Source: JAPOUP01 sp026708635 (GTDB taxonomy: Bacteria > Pseudomonadota > Alphaproteobacteria > Rhodobacterales > Rhodobacteraceae). From it: a stretch of 64,000 nt of DNA. The notes under the pieces were generated by a model. That model did not search any database. It had not been told where the DNA came from and worked only from the letters and a program-made list of their open reading frames with translations. A program made the position numbers and the translations under genes. Shown in pieces: positions 25,269-33,038 of the stretch (its first letter is position 1; the number at the start of each line of letters is the position of its first letter). Location: contig OZ241336.1 of assembly GCA_965200115.1 (NCBI GenBank), forward strand, positions 2,728,001 to 2,792,000. The letters are read 5' to 3'.

Positions 25269-26266
25269 GTGCGCGAAACTTCCCGAAGCCGACCGAGAAC
25301 GTCGAGGCCCTGCATCGCGAAGAAATGCAGTAGATCGATGAATATCCAGTTCTCGGCGAGCCTGTCCCCGTCACGCCGATACAGGTCGACGATCCTCATG
25401 TCGCCCGGACGGTCGCTGGCTGGCATGCCCATGAAACCGCCGGTGGCGCGCATGGTCATGCTCGGCCACCCGAAGAAGCCGCCGAAACAGCCTTCGGCGA
25501 GCCGCGTGACATGGCCATTGTGCCGAATGAACTCAAGTCCCGACTCGAACGGTTCGGTGTGGCCGCGATGGTATCCCTTAAAGAAGGCGCTGGCGCCGAT
25601 CCCGCCGGGCCCGAACCAGCACATATCGGGAACCCACCATCGCTCGAGGTGATCGATCGGTGACCTCGCGCCGAGCGCCACGAGTTCGTCGATCATTCCC
25701 GCGATCAGTTCCATGGTTTTCCGTCCCTCCGCCGGATCCTGTGGATCATGGAGAAGCCCGTCATGGGTGCGCGGGCCCGGGGTCAGGACCGGCGCGCCGG
25801 TCTGCGGCGGGAACGGCCGCAGACCTGTCTGATGCATAAGCGAGACGAGATCGGTGAAGCAGGCCGTTTCGGCTATCCGGCCGCCCTCGATGCGATGGAA
25901 GTCCACGTATCGCAGGAACGCGATCCGGCGGCTTGGCGGCAGACCGAGGAAGTCACCGTCCCAGAGGCCCATGAGGTGGCCCATCTGGACAACCCAGAGA
26001 CCGGAGGCCTCCGTCCGGTTCTCTCCGGCGAAAAAGATGTCGGGCCGGCGCTGGAGAGGACCCATGGCGCGTTTCAGCGGCGCCAGGAATGTCGCGGCGA
26101 CCGCGTCCGCCCCCGTCCGCTCATTGAACGGGTGGATTCCGCGCCACAGAATATCCTGAGCCGTATGGCGGGCGAAGGCGGCGGCCGCCCCGTCCGGTCC
26201 GGCGGCATCCACGGCCCGATAGTGATCGATCACCAGACGCTTCGCCGCCTGAAGGGAATCAGCCAT
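25265..26266 (-). CDS. SnoaL-like (NTF2-fold) protein, second in tandem
   Basis: This 333-residue paralogue of the preceding entry has the same two-domain plan: VIDHYRAVDAAGPDGAAAAF, WVVQMGHLMGLWDGDFLGLP, CFGGFFGWPSMTMRATGGFM and LAENWIFIDLLHFFAMQGLD. The shared FPPQTGA, PGPxTHDGLL and MGMPAS segments keep the same order, supporting duplication. It overlaps the upstream SnoaL gene by 8 bases and the downstream one by 4, so all three are probably translated together. No catalytic residues can be assigned with confidence; conserved His and Asp in GHLMGL and the DxYRRxxDRLxEN block are candidates. Confidence 0.78.
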   Translation of the reverse strand: MADSLQAAKRLVIDHYRAVDAAGPDGAAAAFARHTAQDILWRGIHPFNERTGADAVAATFLAPLKRAMGPLQRRPDIFFAGENRTEASGLWVVQMGHLMGLWDGDFLGLPPSRRIAFLRYVDFHRIEGGRIAETACFTDLVSLMHQTGLRPFPPQTGAPVLTPGPRTHDGLLHDPQDPAEGRKTMELIAGMIDELVALGARSPIDHLERWWVPDMCWFGPGGIGASAFFKGYHRGHTEPFESGLEFIRHNGHVTRLAEGCFGGFFGWPSMTMRATGGFMGMPASDRPGDMRIVDLYRRDGDRLAENWIFIDLLHFFAMQGLDVLGRLREVSRT

Positions 26267-27398
26267 TGCCCGCCCCCGCTATCCGCATCATCACGTCAAA
26301 CTCGTTGAACAGTTGCCATTCCCGAACGATCCTCTCGTTTTCGACAAGCCATTGCGTGATGCCCCAGATCTGACAGTCGACGCCCGTAGGATCCCGATAG
26401 AGCGTTCCGCCCGTATGCGCGCCCTCGGCGCTCCAGCGCGTGCTGATCAACCATCCGTCATCCCGGTTGCCCATCCAGTAGACCTCGTCGACCCGCAGCG
26501 CCACGTCGGGGAACGCCGAACGCAGCTCGTCCATGTAGGTGCGGTACGCTTCGGTCCCGACGAACTTTCGGTCGGTTGTCCCCTCGAACCGGAAGTCGTT
26601 TGCGTAGTGCGCACCAACCGCCGAGCGATCACCGTTCCAGATGCTGTCGTGGACGTCGCGGGCCAAGGCATCGGGGTCGAAGCCTTCGACCGGCTCGCTT
26701 TCCGACAGCGGTCGGGCGGGTGCCGCGGCGCGGCGTAACCCGTCCCAGACATCCCGGCTCCGGGGCCATCCCGGCGGAGGGTCGGCGGCGAGCCTCGCGG
26801 CTTCGTCCCAGATGTCGAAGCCAAGCTGCTTCAGCATCGCGGACGTGTTATAGAGTACGTGCTCGAGGAAAATATCGTTCTCGAGGGCTACGCAGTTGGC
26901 TATCGCGAGGACGTTCACCCGGGCCCCTCCCGGAGGCCCGTAACGGCTCGATCCGGTGTTGGTTCCGGTGATTCTGGTCAGGTGCGATGTATGAAAGCCC
27001 ACCTCGTCGTCACCGGCCCAGATCACCTCTTCCGCATCGAGTACGATGTCGGGAAAGGCACCTGTCGTGTGGTCCGTGTCCGAGATGATCCTGGCATTGC
27101 CGGACTGCAGTCCGTAATCGTCGTAAACCATTGAGTTGGGCGAGTAGCAGGCACCTATGTAACCAACGTCCCGCGGCGCGGAGCGGTGGTCGGCGCTTTC
27201 CCAGATCCTGTGGGTGATTCTGACGATATAGTCGACGATGTTTCGGTAGCCGTCGAAGCCGCGAAGGCTCTGGGCGGGACCGCGGTCCTCCGGTATGCGC
27301 ACTTTCCTTCCACTCGTGTAACGCCCGAGCGAAATGTCATGGTCGGTGGGCATGTGCCGGCGGGCGAGGGGCGCGGCCGGATGATGGTCGCGTAACAT
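26259..27398 (-). CDS. SnoaL-like (NTF2-fold) protein, first in tandem
   Basis: The 379-residue protein is a more distant two-domain SnoaL-like protein. The first half has IVDYIVRITHRIWESADHRS and VIWAGDDEVGFHTSHLTRIT; the second has VHDSIWNGDRSAVGAHYAND, FVGTEAYRTYMDELRSAFPD and WLVENERIVREWQLFNEFDV, the classical ester-cyclase/SnoaL pattern. The start at 27398 is 5 bp after the permease stop; the open frame upstream is antisense of the permease. It differs from the other two in length and loops, so it may catalyse a different step on the same compound. Confidence 0.78.
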   Translation of the reverse strand: MLRDHHPAAPLARRHMPTDHDISLGRYTSGRKVRIPEDRGPAQSLRGFDGYRNIVDYIVRITHRIWESADHRSAPRDVGYIGACYSPNSMVYDDYGLQSGNARIISDTDHTTGAFPDIVLDAEEVIWAGDDEVGFHTSHLTRITGTNTGSSRYGPPGGARVNVLAIANCVALENDIFLEHVLYNTSAMLKQLGFDIWDEAARLAADPPPGWPRSRDVWDGLRRAAAPARPLSESEPVEGFDPDALARDVHDSIWNGDRSAVGAHYANDFRFEGTTDRKFVGTEAYRTYMDELRSAFPDVALRVDEVYWMGNRDDGWLISTRWSAEGAHTGGTLYRDPTGVDCQIWGITQWLVENERIVREWQLFNEFDVMMRIAGAGNG

Positions 27399-27403
27399 CC
27401 TGC

Positions 27404-28285
27404 CTATCCCTTCACCGCTCCCGCGGTCAGGCCGCTGACGATCTGACGCTGGAAGAAAAGGACGAGAAAAAACAGCGGCACTATGGCCGAGACCACCGCG
27501 GCGACCGCGAACATGACCTGCCCCTGCTCGCGGACGGTTCCCAGGAAGCCCGCGATTGTGGGTACCATGGTCTGGTTTTCCTGACTGAGCAGCATCGAGG
27601 TCACGGCAAAGTCGTTGTACGCGAGCAGGAAGCTGAACAGGCTGGTGGTGATGACGCCTGGCCACATGACCGGGATGATTACGTGGCGGAACGCCTGCAG
27701 CCGGGTGCATCCGTCGACCATCGCGCTTTCGTCCATGTCCTTGGGTATGTTAAGGAAGAACGAATGCAGCATCCAAAGGGTGAAGGGCTGGTTGATCGCG
27801 ACGAGAACGATGATCGCGGTCGGCAGATGGCCCCAGACACCCCACTGGAAGAACGGTAGCAGATAGCCTGAAACCAGCGTTATGTGCGGCATCGCCCGAC
27901 AAACGAGCGCCGCCATCAGGAGCCAGAATGCATAGCGGAAACCCGAGCGGGCCAGGGCGTAGCCGCCGAGAGTGCCGAAGGTCAGCGAGATGATCACGGT
28001 GCAGACGACGACGATCAGGGTATTGAGCGCGTTTCTCCAGAAACTCTCCTGGATCCAGGCGCCGAAATATCCGTCTCCGGTAAAGGCTTCGCCGGTCTCG
28101 ATCACGGTCCGCACGCCGTATACGGCGTAGCGCCAGTCGGCTTTCGAGAAAAAGTCGCTCTCGACCTTGAATGAGCCCCAGACCGTCCAGACAAAGGGTC
28201 CGGCCGCGATCATCAGCCAGAACGCGACGAAAGCCGTGGCGAGGAAGGCAAGACCGGCCGGACGGCGGCGTGCGACGGATGCCAT
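27404..28285 (-). CDS. ABC transporter permease (MalG type)
   Basis: The 293-residue inner-membrane protein has a first hydrophobic segment LAFLATAFVAFWLMIAAGPF. Its cytoplasmic loop MDESAMVDGCTRLQAFRHVI, then IPVMWPG, is a slightly divergent EAA motif with Ser and Cys at usual Ala positions. The C-terminus RQIVSGLTAGAVKG is typical of MalG-type permeases. It lies 3 bp after the partner permease. Substrate is unknown; the three SnoaL genes that follow make a non-sugar organic compound as likely as a carbohydrate. Confidence 0.9.
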   Translation of the reverse strand: MASVARRRPAGLAFLATAFVAFWLMIAAGPFVWTVWGSFKVESDFFSKADWRYAVYGVRTVIETGEAFTGDGYFGAWIQESFWRNALNTLIVVVCTVIISLTFGTLGGYALARSGFRYAFWLLMAALVCRAMPHITLVSGYLLPFFQWGVWGHLPTAIIVLVAINQPFTLWMLHSFFLNIPKDMDESAMVDGCTRLQAFRHVIIPVMWPGVITTSLFSFLLAYNDFAVTSMLLSQENQTMVPTIAGFLGTVREQGQVMFAVAAVVSAIVPLFFLVLFFQRQIVSGLTAGAVKG

Positions 28286-28288
28286 GGT

Positions 28289-29320
28289 TCAGCGAACCTT
28301 TCTGTTGAAGTCGCGCCATGTGCGGACCAGGACCGGAGACAGCAGGATCACGACCCCGAAAATGGTCAGAATCGAGGTCGCCGCCGCGCTGCCGAACAGT
28401 TGCACGTCTCCGCTGCGCAGGTCGTTGAAGATGATCCACGAAAGCGAGGTCGCCTTCGCGGAGGCGGAGAATCCCACGATCGGTTCGAAAACCCGGAAGT
28501 TATCCATCAGCTGCATAAGCGTGATGAAGACGACAAGCGGCATCATGTAGGGCACCACGACATGGCGCACGCGCTGCCAGCGCGAGGCGCCGTCGATCTG
28601 CGCGGCCTCCAGGGTCTCGGTCGGAACCGTCTGGAGGCCAGCGTAGAAGACGATGAAGCTGAATGGCGCCGAATGCCAGATTCCGTAGACTATCAGCATT
28701 ATCCAGGTGAGCGAATGGGACGCCTTCAGCGATAGTTGGTCGTTGTCGAAAATCAGCTGCAGCGTCGCGCCGATGATTCCGTCGGCGTCGACCATCCAGA
28801 ACAGAATGAGCGAACCGATGAGAGGCGTGACGATCATTGGCAGCAGCGAAACGAAAATCGTCGGCCCCTTCGCGATTCGGGGAAGGGCGTTCACGCCGAG
28901 GGCGATCGCCAGACCGAGAACGATCACGAAGGGTGTCACGACCGCGGTATAGGTGAGCGTGAAGGCCAGTGCCTTATAGAACGGCAGGTTCAGCAGCCTG
29001 GAACCGAATTCGATAAGGCCAGAGGACTGCCGCCATGCTTCCGCCACCTCCGCGAAGGCGAGGTGGCTGCGGTTGGTGTAGGTGCCGAGTCCGTTGAAAC
29101 TTCCCAGCGGGCGTTCCTCGCGCAGCGCCGCCGTCGCCTCCGCGTCCACGGCCAGCGACGTTTCGCACTTGAAGGGAGTGCAGCTCTCCACCTCGATCAT
29201 CACCTGGTCGTGCTCAACGAACAGGGACTGCACCGCTATCGATACAACCGGCAGCGCGATGAACAGCGACATCGCGGCGAGAGAGGGAAGTATGAACCAG
29301 AAAAAGGTTCTGTGCTTCAC
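28289..29320 (-). CDS. ABC transporter permease (MalF type) with an extended periplasmic loop
   Basis: The 343-residue permease starts MKHRTFFWFILPSLAAMSLF and carries a good EAA loop, LEAAQIDGASRWQRVRHVVV. Between the first and second membrane segments is an extra-long periplasmic stretch of about 90 residues with two cysteines (SCTPFKCET) that could form a disulfide. MalF of E. coli also has a large periplasmic domain at a different place, contacting its binding protein. The gene is 106 bp downstream of the binding-protein gene and 3 bp upstream of the MalG-type gene. Confidence 0.9.
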   Translation of the reverse strand: MKHRTFFWFILPSLAAMSLFIALPVVSIAVQSLFVEHDQVMIEVESCTPFKCETSLAVDAEATAALREERPLGSFNGLGTYTNRSHLAFAEVAEAWRQSSGLIEFGSRLLNLPFYKALAFTLTYTAVVTPFVIVLGLAIALGVNALPRIAKGPTIFVSLLPMIVTPLIGSLILFWMVDADGIIGATLQLIFDNDQLSLKASHSLTWIMLIVYGIWHSAPFSFIVFYAGLQTVPTETLEAAQIDGASRWQRVRHVVVPYMMPLVVFITLMQLMDNFRVFEPIVGFSASAKATSLSWIIFNDLRSGDVQLFGSAAATSILTIFGVVILLSPVLVRTWRDFNRKVR

Positions 29321-29426
29321 AATGGCGACCTGTCCATCGGGCTCCGCGGGTTCGGTGTCCCGCGGAGCGGTTTGATGTAAGCGGGGCCGGGTTTCCGGCC
29401 GGGCGGACTCTGCTTCGGGCCCGGGC

Positions 29427-30671
29427 CTACTGCAGGAAACCCGACTCCTTGGCCGACGTGATGTAGGCGGCCTCGATGTCAGCGAGCGTTTGTTCGGCGC
29501 TCTCGCCGCCCTGCAGGAAGTCAGGCAGTTCCGCGGAGAACGCGGAATGCAGGAGTCCCATATATGGCAGCATCGGATAGGGTTGCGCGCCTGCGGAGGC
29601 GGTGGCGGATATGCCCTTGGCCGCGGGGCCGGGTCTGAACGCGTCCATCAACCAGACCGCCTTGTCGTTGTTTTCGCCCTCCATGACCATCTCGTCGGAA
29701 ATTCCGTGTACCATGGCGATGAAGGTCGCTTCAGCGTCCTCGTCGGAAATGTTCGTCGCGATGGTGAAGCCGTCCCACCACAGGCTCGAGGCCGGGGAGC
29801 TGCCGCCGGCGACGGTCATCGCGCCCAACGGAACGGTGTTCTCGATGACCTCGGCGGTTGAACCCTCGTCGTCGAGCAGCTGGCCCACGGACGATCCCCA
29901 CATCTGCGCCATGGCCAGATTGCCGGCTTCCCAGATCGGTGCGACCGTGGCGGTGTTGTAGGTCAGGAAATCCGGATTGGAGTATTCCGCAAGTGACTTG
30001 AGCATGTTGAGCGTCGCAACGCCGGTTTCGTTACGGACATTCGGCTCGGCCGTGCCCGGCTTGAAGAACTGGCCTCCGTGACCGAGATACATGTTGACGA
30101 ATTCCTCGCCGAGGTTCCAGTCGGACTTGGTCAGCATCGCGAAAGGATGTTCCATGATTCCGGCGTCCCTGATCGCTTTCGCCGCGGCGAGCACCTCTTC
30201 ATAGGTGGACGGGAACTCGAGTCCGACCTGTTGCAGGATGTCGTTTCGTACCACCAGGTGCTGGGCATTCGCCATGAAGGCGATGGCCATCACCTTTCCG
30301 TCGATGGTGATCAACTGATTTTTCTTTAGATGCTGGCCATGTTTGGAGACCAGATCATCGAGCGGACGGATCAGTCCGTCATTCAGAAGCGGCACGATCG
30401 AGGAATTCGCCACCACGACGGTGGTGTACTCCGCCGGATCAGCCGTCAACGCCGCCACCTGGATATCGCGGTGCTCCGCGGTGTGGTTCGTTGAGAAAGT
30501 GACATCGCCGCCGGCGCACTCGGCGGCTTTGTCCACGACGGCCCTAAGCGCCGGAAAGTCGTTGGCCAGCACACTGATGTTGCCGGCGGCGATGCCGCAG
30601 TCAGCGTGGGCCGCACTGCCGGCCAGGATTGCGAAAGCGGTTCCAGCCGCCAGTCCCTTGAAGATATCCAT
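29427..30671 (-). CDS. Extracellular solute-binding protein, family 1
   Basis: The 414-residue precursor begins MDIFKGLAAGTAFAILAGSA with a Sec signal cleaved near AAHA-DCG. Mature-domain landmarks such as AAECAGGDVTFSTNHTAEHR and TPENV-like membrane-distal lobes fit the ABC sugar-binding family 1. The ATG at 30671 has an AAAGGAAAGGA ribosome binding site; an in-frame ATG six codons upstream lacks one. It is the first gene of an operon with two permeases and three SnoaL-like genes. The operon has no ATP-binding subunit. Confidence 0.87.
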   Translation of the reverse strand: MDIFKGLAAGTAFAILAGSAAHADCGIAAGNISVLANDFPALRAVVDKAAECAGGDVTFSTNHTAEHRDIQVAALTADPAEYTTVVVANSSIVPLLNDGLIRPLDDLVSKHGQHLKKNQLITIDGKVMAIAFMANAQHLVVRNDILQQVGLEFPSTYEEVLAAAKAIRDAGIMEHPFAMLTKSDWNLGEEFVNMYLGHGGQFFKPGTAEPNVRNETGVATLNMLKSLAEYSNPDFLTYNTATVAPIWEAGNLAMAQMWGSSVGQLLDDEGSTAEVIENTVPLGAMTVAGGSSPASSLWWDGFTIATNISDEDAEATFIAMVHGISDEMVMEGENNDKAVWLMDAFRPGPAAKGISATASAGAQPYPMLPYMGLLHSAFSAELPDFLQGGESAEQTLADIEAAYITSAKESGFLQ

Positions 30672-31134
30672 GGATTCCTTTCCTTTCATAGAACGTCCAA
30701 GTTTCACCCGCCACGCCATGCCGGGTGATGCGCGGAGGGCTCACCGTCCGTGGCGCCCCGCGCCGACCCAGCCCTCATGGAGGACGGCGGGGCGTCTGCG
30801 GATGATGCATCGATCGGCGCGGTCCTGAATACGCTTGCAAAGGTTAATAGAAAACCCGGATCGTTGGCAAGACCGCTCTCGATCCCCAACGCGAAGATGC
30901 CAACCGATATTGGAGATGAGGCATTGGTTACCGATACCGGATACCTTTGGCTTCGGCTGTCCAAGCAAGGCGACGGTTCTTGGCGGCGCTGCGGCGCTGC
31001 ACTTCCTTCTCCGGAGCCTATTCGGCAAGCGCCCGCGCGGGCGGCGTCTCGCACGCCCCCGCAGAGGCAGCGCCGCACCGGCACGCCCACCGGGAAAGTC
31101 CGTGTCACCGGGTCGCCTGAATCGTCGCGGCCGG
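30672..31134. other. Gene-free stretch, presumed promoter region of the importer operon
   Basis: About 460 bp separate the binding-protein start from the nuclease-like fragment. The open frames here show no family motif. The part nearest 30672 must contain the operon promoter, but I cannot point to a convincing -35/-10 pair. Confidence 0.45.
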
Positions 31135-31443
31135 CTCCGAGACGTCTACTGGTTCGGGCACGGAAGGCGCGTGAAGAGCGCCCTGATCCGGGAGGTTGGC
31201 GTAAGGCCGGTTCACGTCATGATCGAGGACTGTGACAGGTTCGGGCGCATGGTCGGGACCGTGACCTGCGACGGCAGGGATGTCGGGGAATGGCTTGTAC
31301 GGGAAGGGGACGCGATCGCCACGTATGACGACCGGTACGAGCGGGTCGAACGGGAAGCGCGGCGAACCAAGCGGGGAATATGGGCCCATACCGTTAACAC
31401 TGATCCCCGGCGTTGGCGGTGCCGGAGCGCGTCACGGAACTGA
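31135..31443 (+). pseudogene. Staphylococcal-nuclease-like (SNase) protein, C-terminal fragment
   Basis: About 100 residues match the second half of an SNase-like domain: VHVMIEDCDRFGRMVGTVTC (the DRYGR segment), DGRDVGEWLVREGDAIATYD and RYERVEREARRTKRGIWAHT. The N-terminal half, which holds the first active-site arginine and the calcium-binding aspartates (DGDT), is missing. Upstream codons in the same frame are not recognisable. The fragment is probably a remnant at the edge of the island that carries the SIR2 operon. Confidence 0.65.
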
Positions 31444-31746
31444 CCCTCGCCTCCGTCTCTCGGGCTTCGTCACGGTAGATGCAATTCCCCGGATTCGCGG
31501 ACCTCGGCCACCGCTCCCGGTTTGGTATGGCCGGGCCGCCAATCCGGCGGGCCAGTGTCCAGTGCGCCCACGGCCGCTCGTGCATCTCCCGGAACGGAAC
31601 CCGTCAGCCCTCCATCCAACGCGCGGGCTTTCAAGTCGAAAAACTTCGGGTCCGGCGGCTTCTTCGAAGCAGCCTTCAGGATGCCGCCACGATTGAAGTC
31701 TTCCAAGTAAATCTTGGGGATCAGCCATTCACAAAGCGCCGAGGTT
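31444..31746. other. No recognisable gene
   Basis: This 303-bp stretch follows the SIR2 gene on the minus strand and the nuclease remnant on the plus strand. A minus-strand frame (31470-31751) would start with TTG inside a hairpin and shows no known motif, so I do not call it. Confidence 0.5.
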
Positions 31747-31765
31747 CCCAAGTTTACAGCTTGGG
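31747..31765 (-). terminator. Hairpin directly after the SIR2 gene
   Basis: CCCAAG and CTTGGG form a 6-bp stem around a 7-base loop, beginning 4 bp after the SIR2 stop codon. It is placed where the operon should end. There is no U-tract downstream, so intrinsic termination is uncertain; protection of the mRNA 3' end is an alternative. Confidence 0.45.
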
Positions 31766-31769
31766 GGAT

Positions 31770-33038
31770 CTACGCTTCTTTCAGCATTTTCATGAGCAAC
31801 GCCAAATCAGCGTCATATGCTTTATCCTTGGAGTGCGGCGATTTCCGGGCTGCTTTCAAAAGGTCGGCGGCGTGGGGTGAACAGTATACCAGAGAAAGCG
31901 CATGTTTCGCGACGCTTGCATCCTCGTCCGCGAGGAGCTTCTTGATCTGTTCGGTCCCCAAGGTCGCTCCGGTGGCATCCACACGTTCGATCGCGTCCCT
32001 TCGCGAGAGTGGTTCACCCTTGGAACGCGATAGTACCCGAACTGCATCCAGTATGCCCCCGTCGGGAGCGGGAAGACGATCCGCCGCGGCGTTAAGCGTT
32101 TTCGACACATCTCCCGCGAGGGCCTTTGGTAACGTAGAAATGAGAAACACACTTGCGCACTGGCGGATTGACTTCGCGCCCGTTACCGTAGAGTTTTCCT
32201 CGGGACCCACAATAAATGTAGGAACCTCACGCGACACTGTTTTTCGTGCGGCAGTTCTTATATGCGGATCTCGAAGGGATGAGCCCGCGAATATCGCCAC
32301 GTCGCACTGATCCGCCTCGTTGAGGAAAGCCTGCGAAAGGCTCATGTATGGCTCGTGAGTAAGCCGCTTCTCCCGGGACGGCAGTATCAGAGCCGACCGC
32401 AGATTCTGTCCATTTGACGACACACTCAAATCGTATCGACCATACAAGGCGACCGGATGCCGTAATTTCACCGTTTCATCCGAATCCTGACGCGAGTACC
32501 AATCGGTAGAGCCATGAAGTTTCAGTAACCGCACTCCCTCGCCCTGGCTAGTGGGCACATCTTTCCATGACGCGAATTCCCGTTCAGAAAATTGATCGAA
32601 ACCGTCGCGAAGATTGAGATCCGCGCTTTTTGCCGCCATTTCCACCGCTCGATCATAATTCGTGGTGGCTACCGTCAAGTCATGTGATCTACCGGCGCTG
32701 ATGACAGGCTCCCACATCAGGGCTGCGTCTTGTGCCCTGACGCGTTCGGTCGAGTGCTGAACGAACCATTCTACTTCAGCGTGCGCTTCGGCCGCTGGCT
32801 CCAGATCCTCCACTCTTTTACCCAGCCGTTTCAAGGCGGGGACTGCCCCGTTTAGCTGATCCAGGATTTCTATCAGCAGCTCTAAATCCATGCCGTTGCG
32901 CTTTAGAATACCTTCAACCAAATCCACCTGAATCCCCCCATGGCGGCAATGATCCCGGAATTCTGTCGCTAGGCCCGCCATGGCAGGAACACCCAGTTCC
33001 ACTGACGTGCCAGCGCCGGCAAACAGCAACACTCTCAT
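31770..33038 (-). CDS. SIR2-domain protein, probable NAD-consuming effector
   Basis: The 422-residue protein has an N-terminal SIR2-like Rossmann domain (about 1-290): GAGTS at residues 8-12, TTNYD at 125-129 with Asn127, and KLHGSTDW at 173-180 with the catalytic-type His175. The FAGSSLRDPHIR segment near 255 is also typical of SIR2_2-type proteins. The C-terminal 130 residues are helical and unassigned. In the defence systems Thoeris, DSR and SIR2-HerA such domains hydrolyse NAD+ after infection is sensed, killing or arresting the cell. No zinc-finger cysteines of true deacetylase sirtuins are present, which supports NADase rather than deacetylase activity. It overlaps the GHKL gene by 4 bases (ATGA) and is the last gene of the operon. 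Confidence 0.85.
   Translation of the reverse strand: MRVLLFAGAGTSVELGVPAMAGLATEFRDHCRHGGIQVDLVEGILKRNGMDLELLIEILDQLNGAVPALKRLGKRVEDLEPAAEAHAEVEWFVQHSTERVRAQDAALMWEPVISAGRSHDLTVATTNYDRAVEMAAKSADLNLRDGFDQFSEREFASWKDVPTSQGEGVRLLKLHGSTDWYSRQDSDETVKLRHPVALYGRYDLSVSSNGQNLRSALILPSREKRLTHEPYMSLSQAFLNEADQCDVAIFAGSSLRDPHIRTAARKTVSREVPTFIVGPEENSTVTGAKSIRQCASVFLISTLPKALAGDVSKTLNAAADRLPAPDGGILDAVRVLSRSKGEPLSRRDAIERVDATGATLGTEQIKKLLADEDASVAKHALSLVYCSPHAADLLKAARKSPHSKDKAYDADLALLMKMLKEA

Noticed and set aside
30750..31134. N-terminal half of the SNase-like protein
   Set aside because: The frame is open, but the expected DGDT and arginine motifs are absent, so only the C-terminal half is annotated.
31470..31751. 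Additional gene at the end of the SIR2 operon
   Set aside because: The only start is a TTG inside the hairpin after SIR2, there is no ribosome binding site, and no motif is visible.
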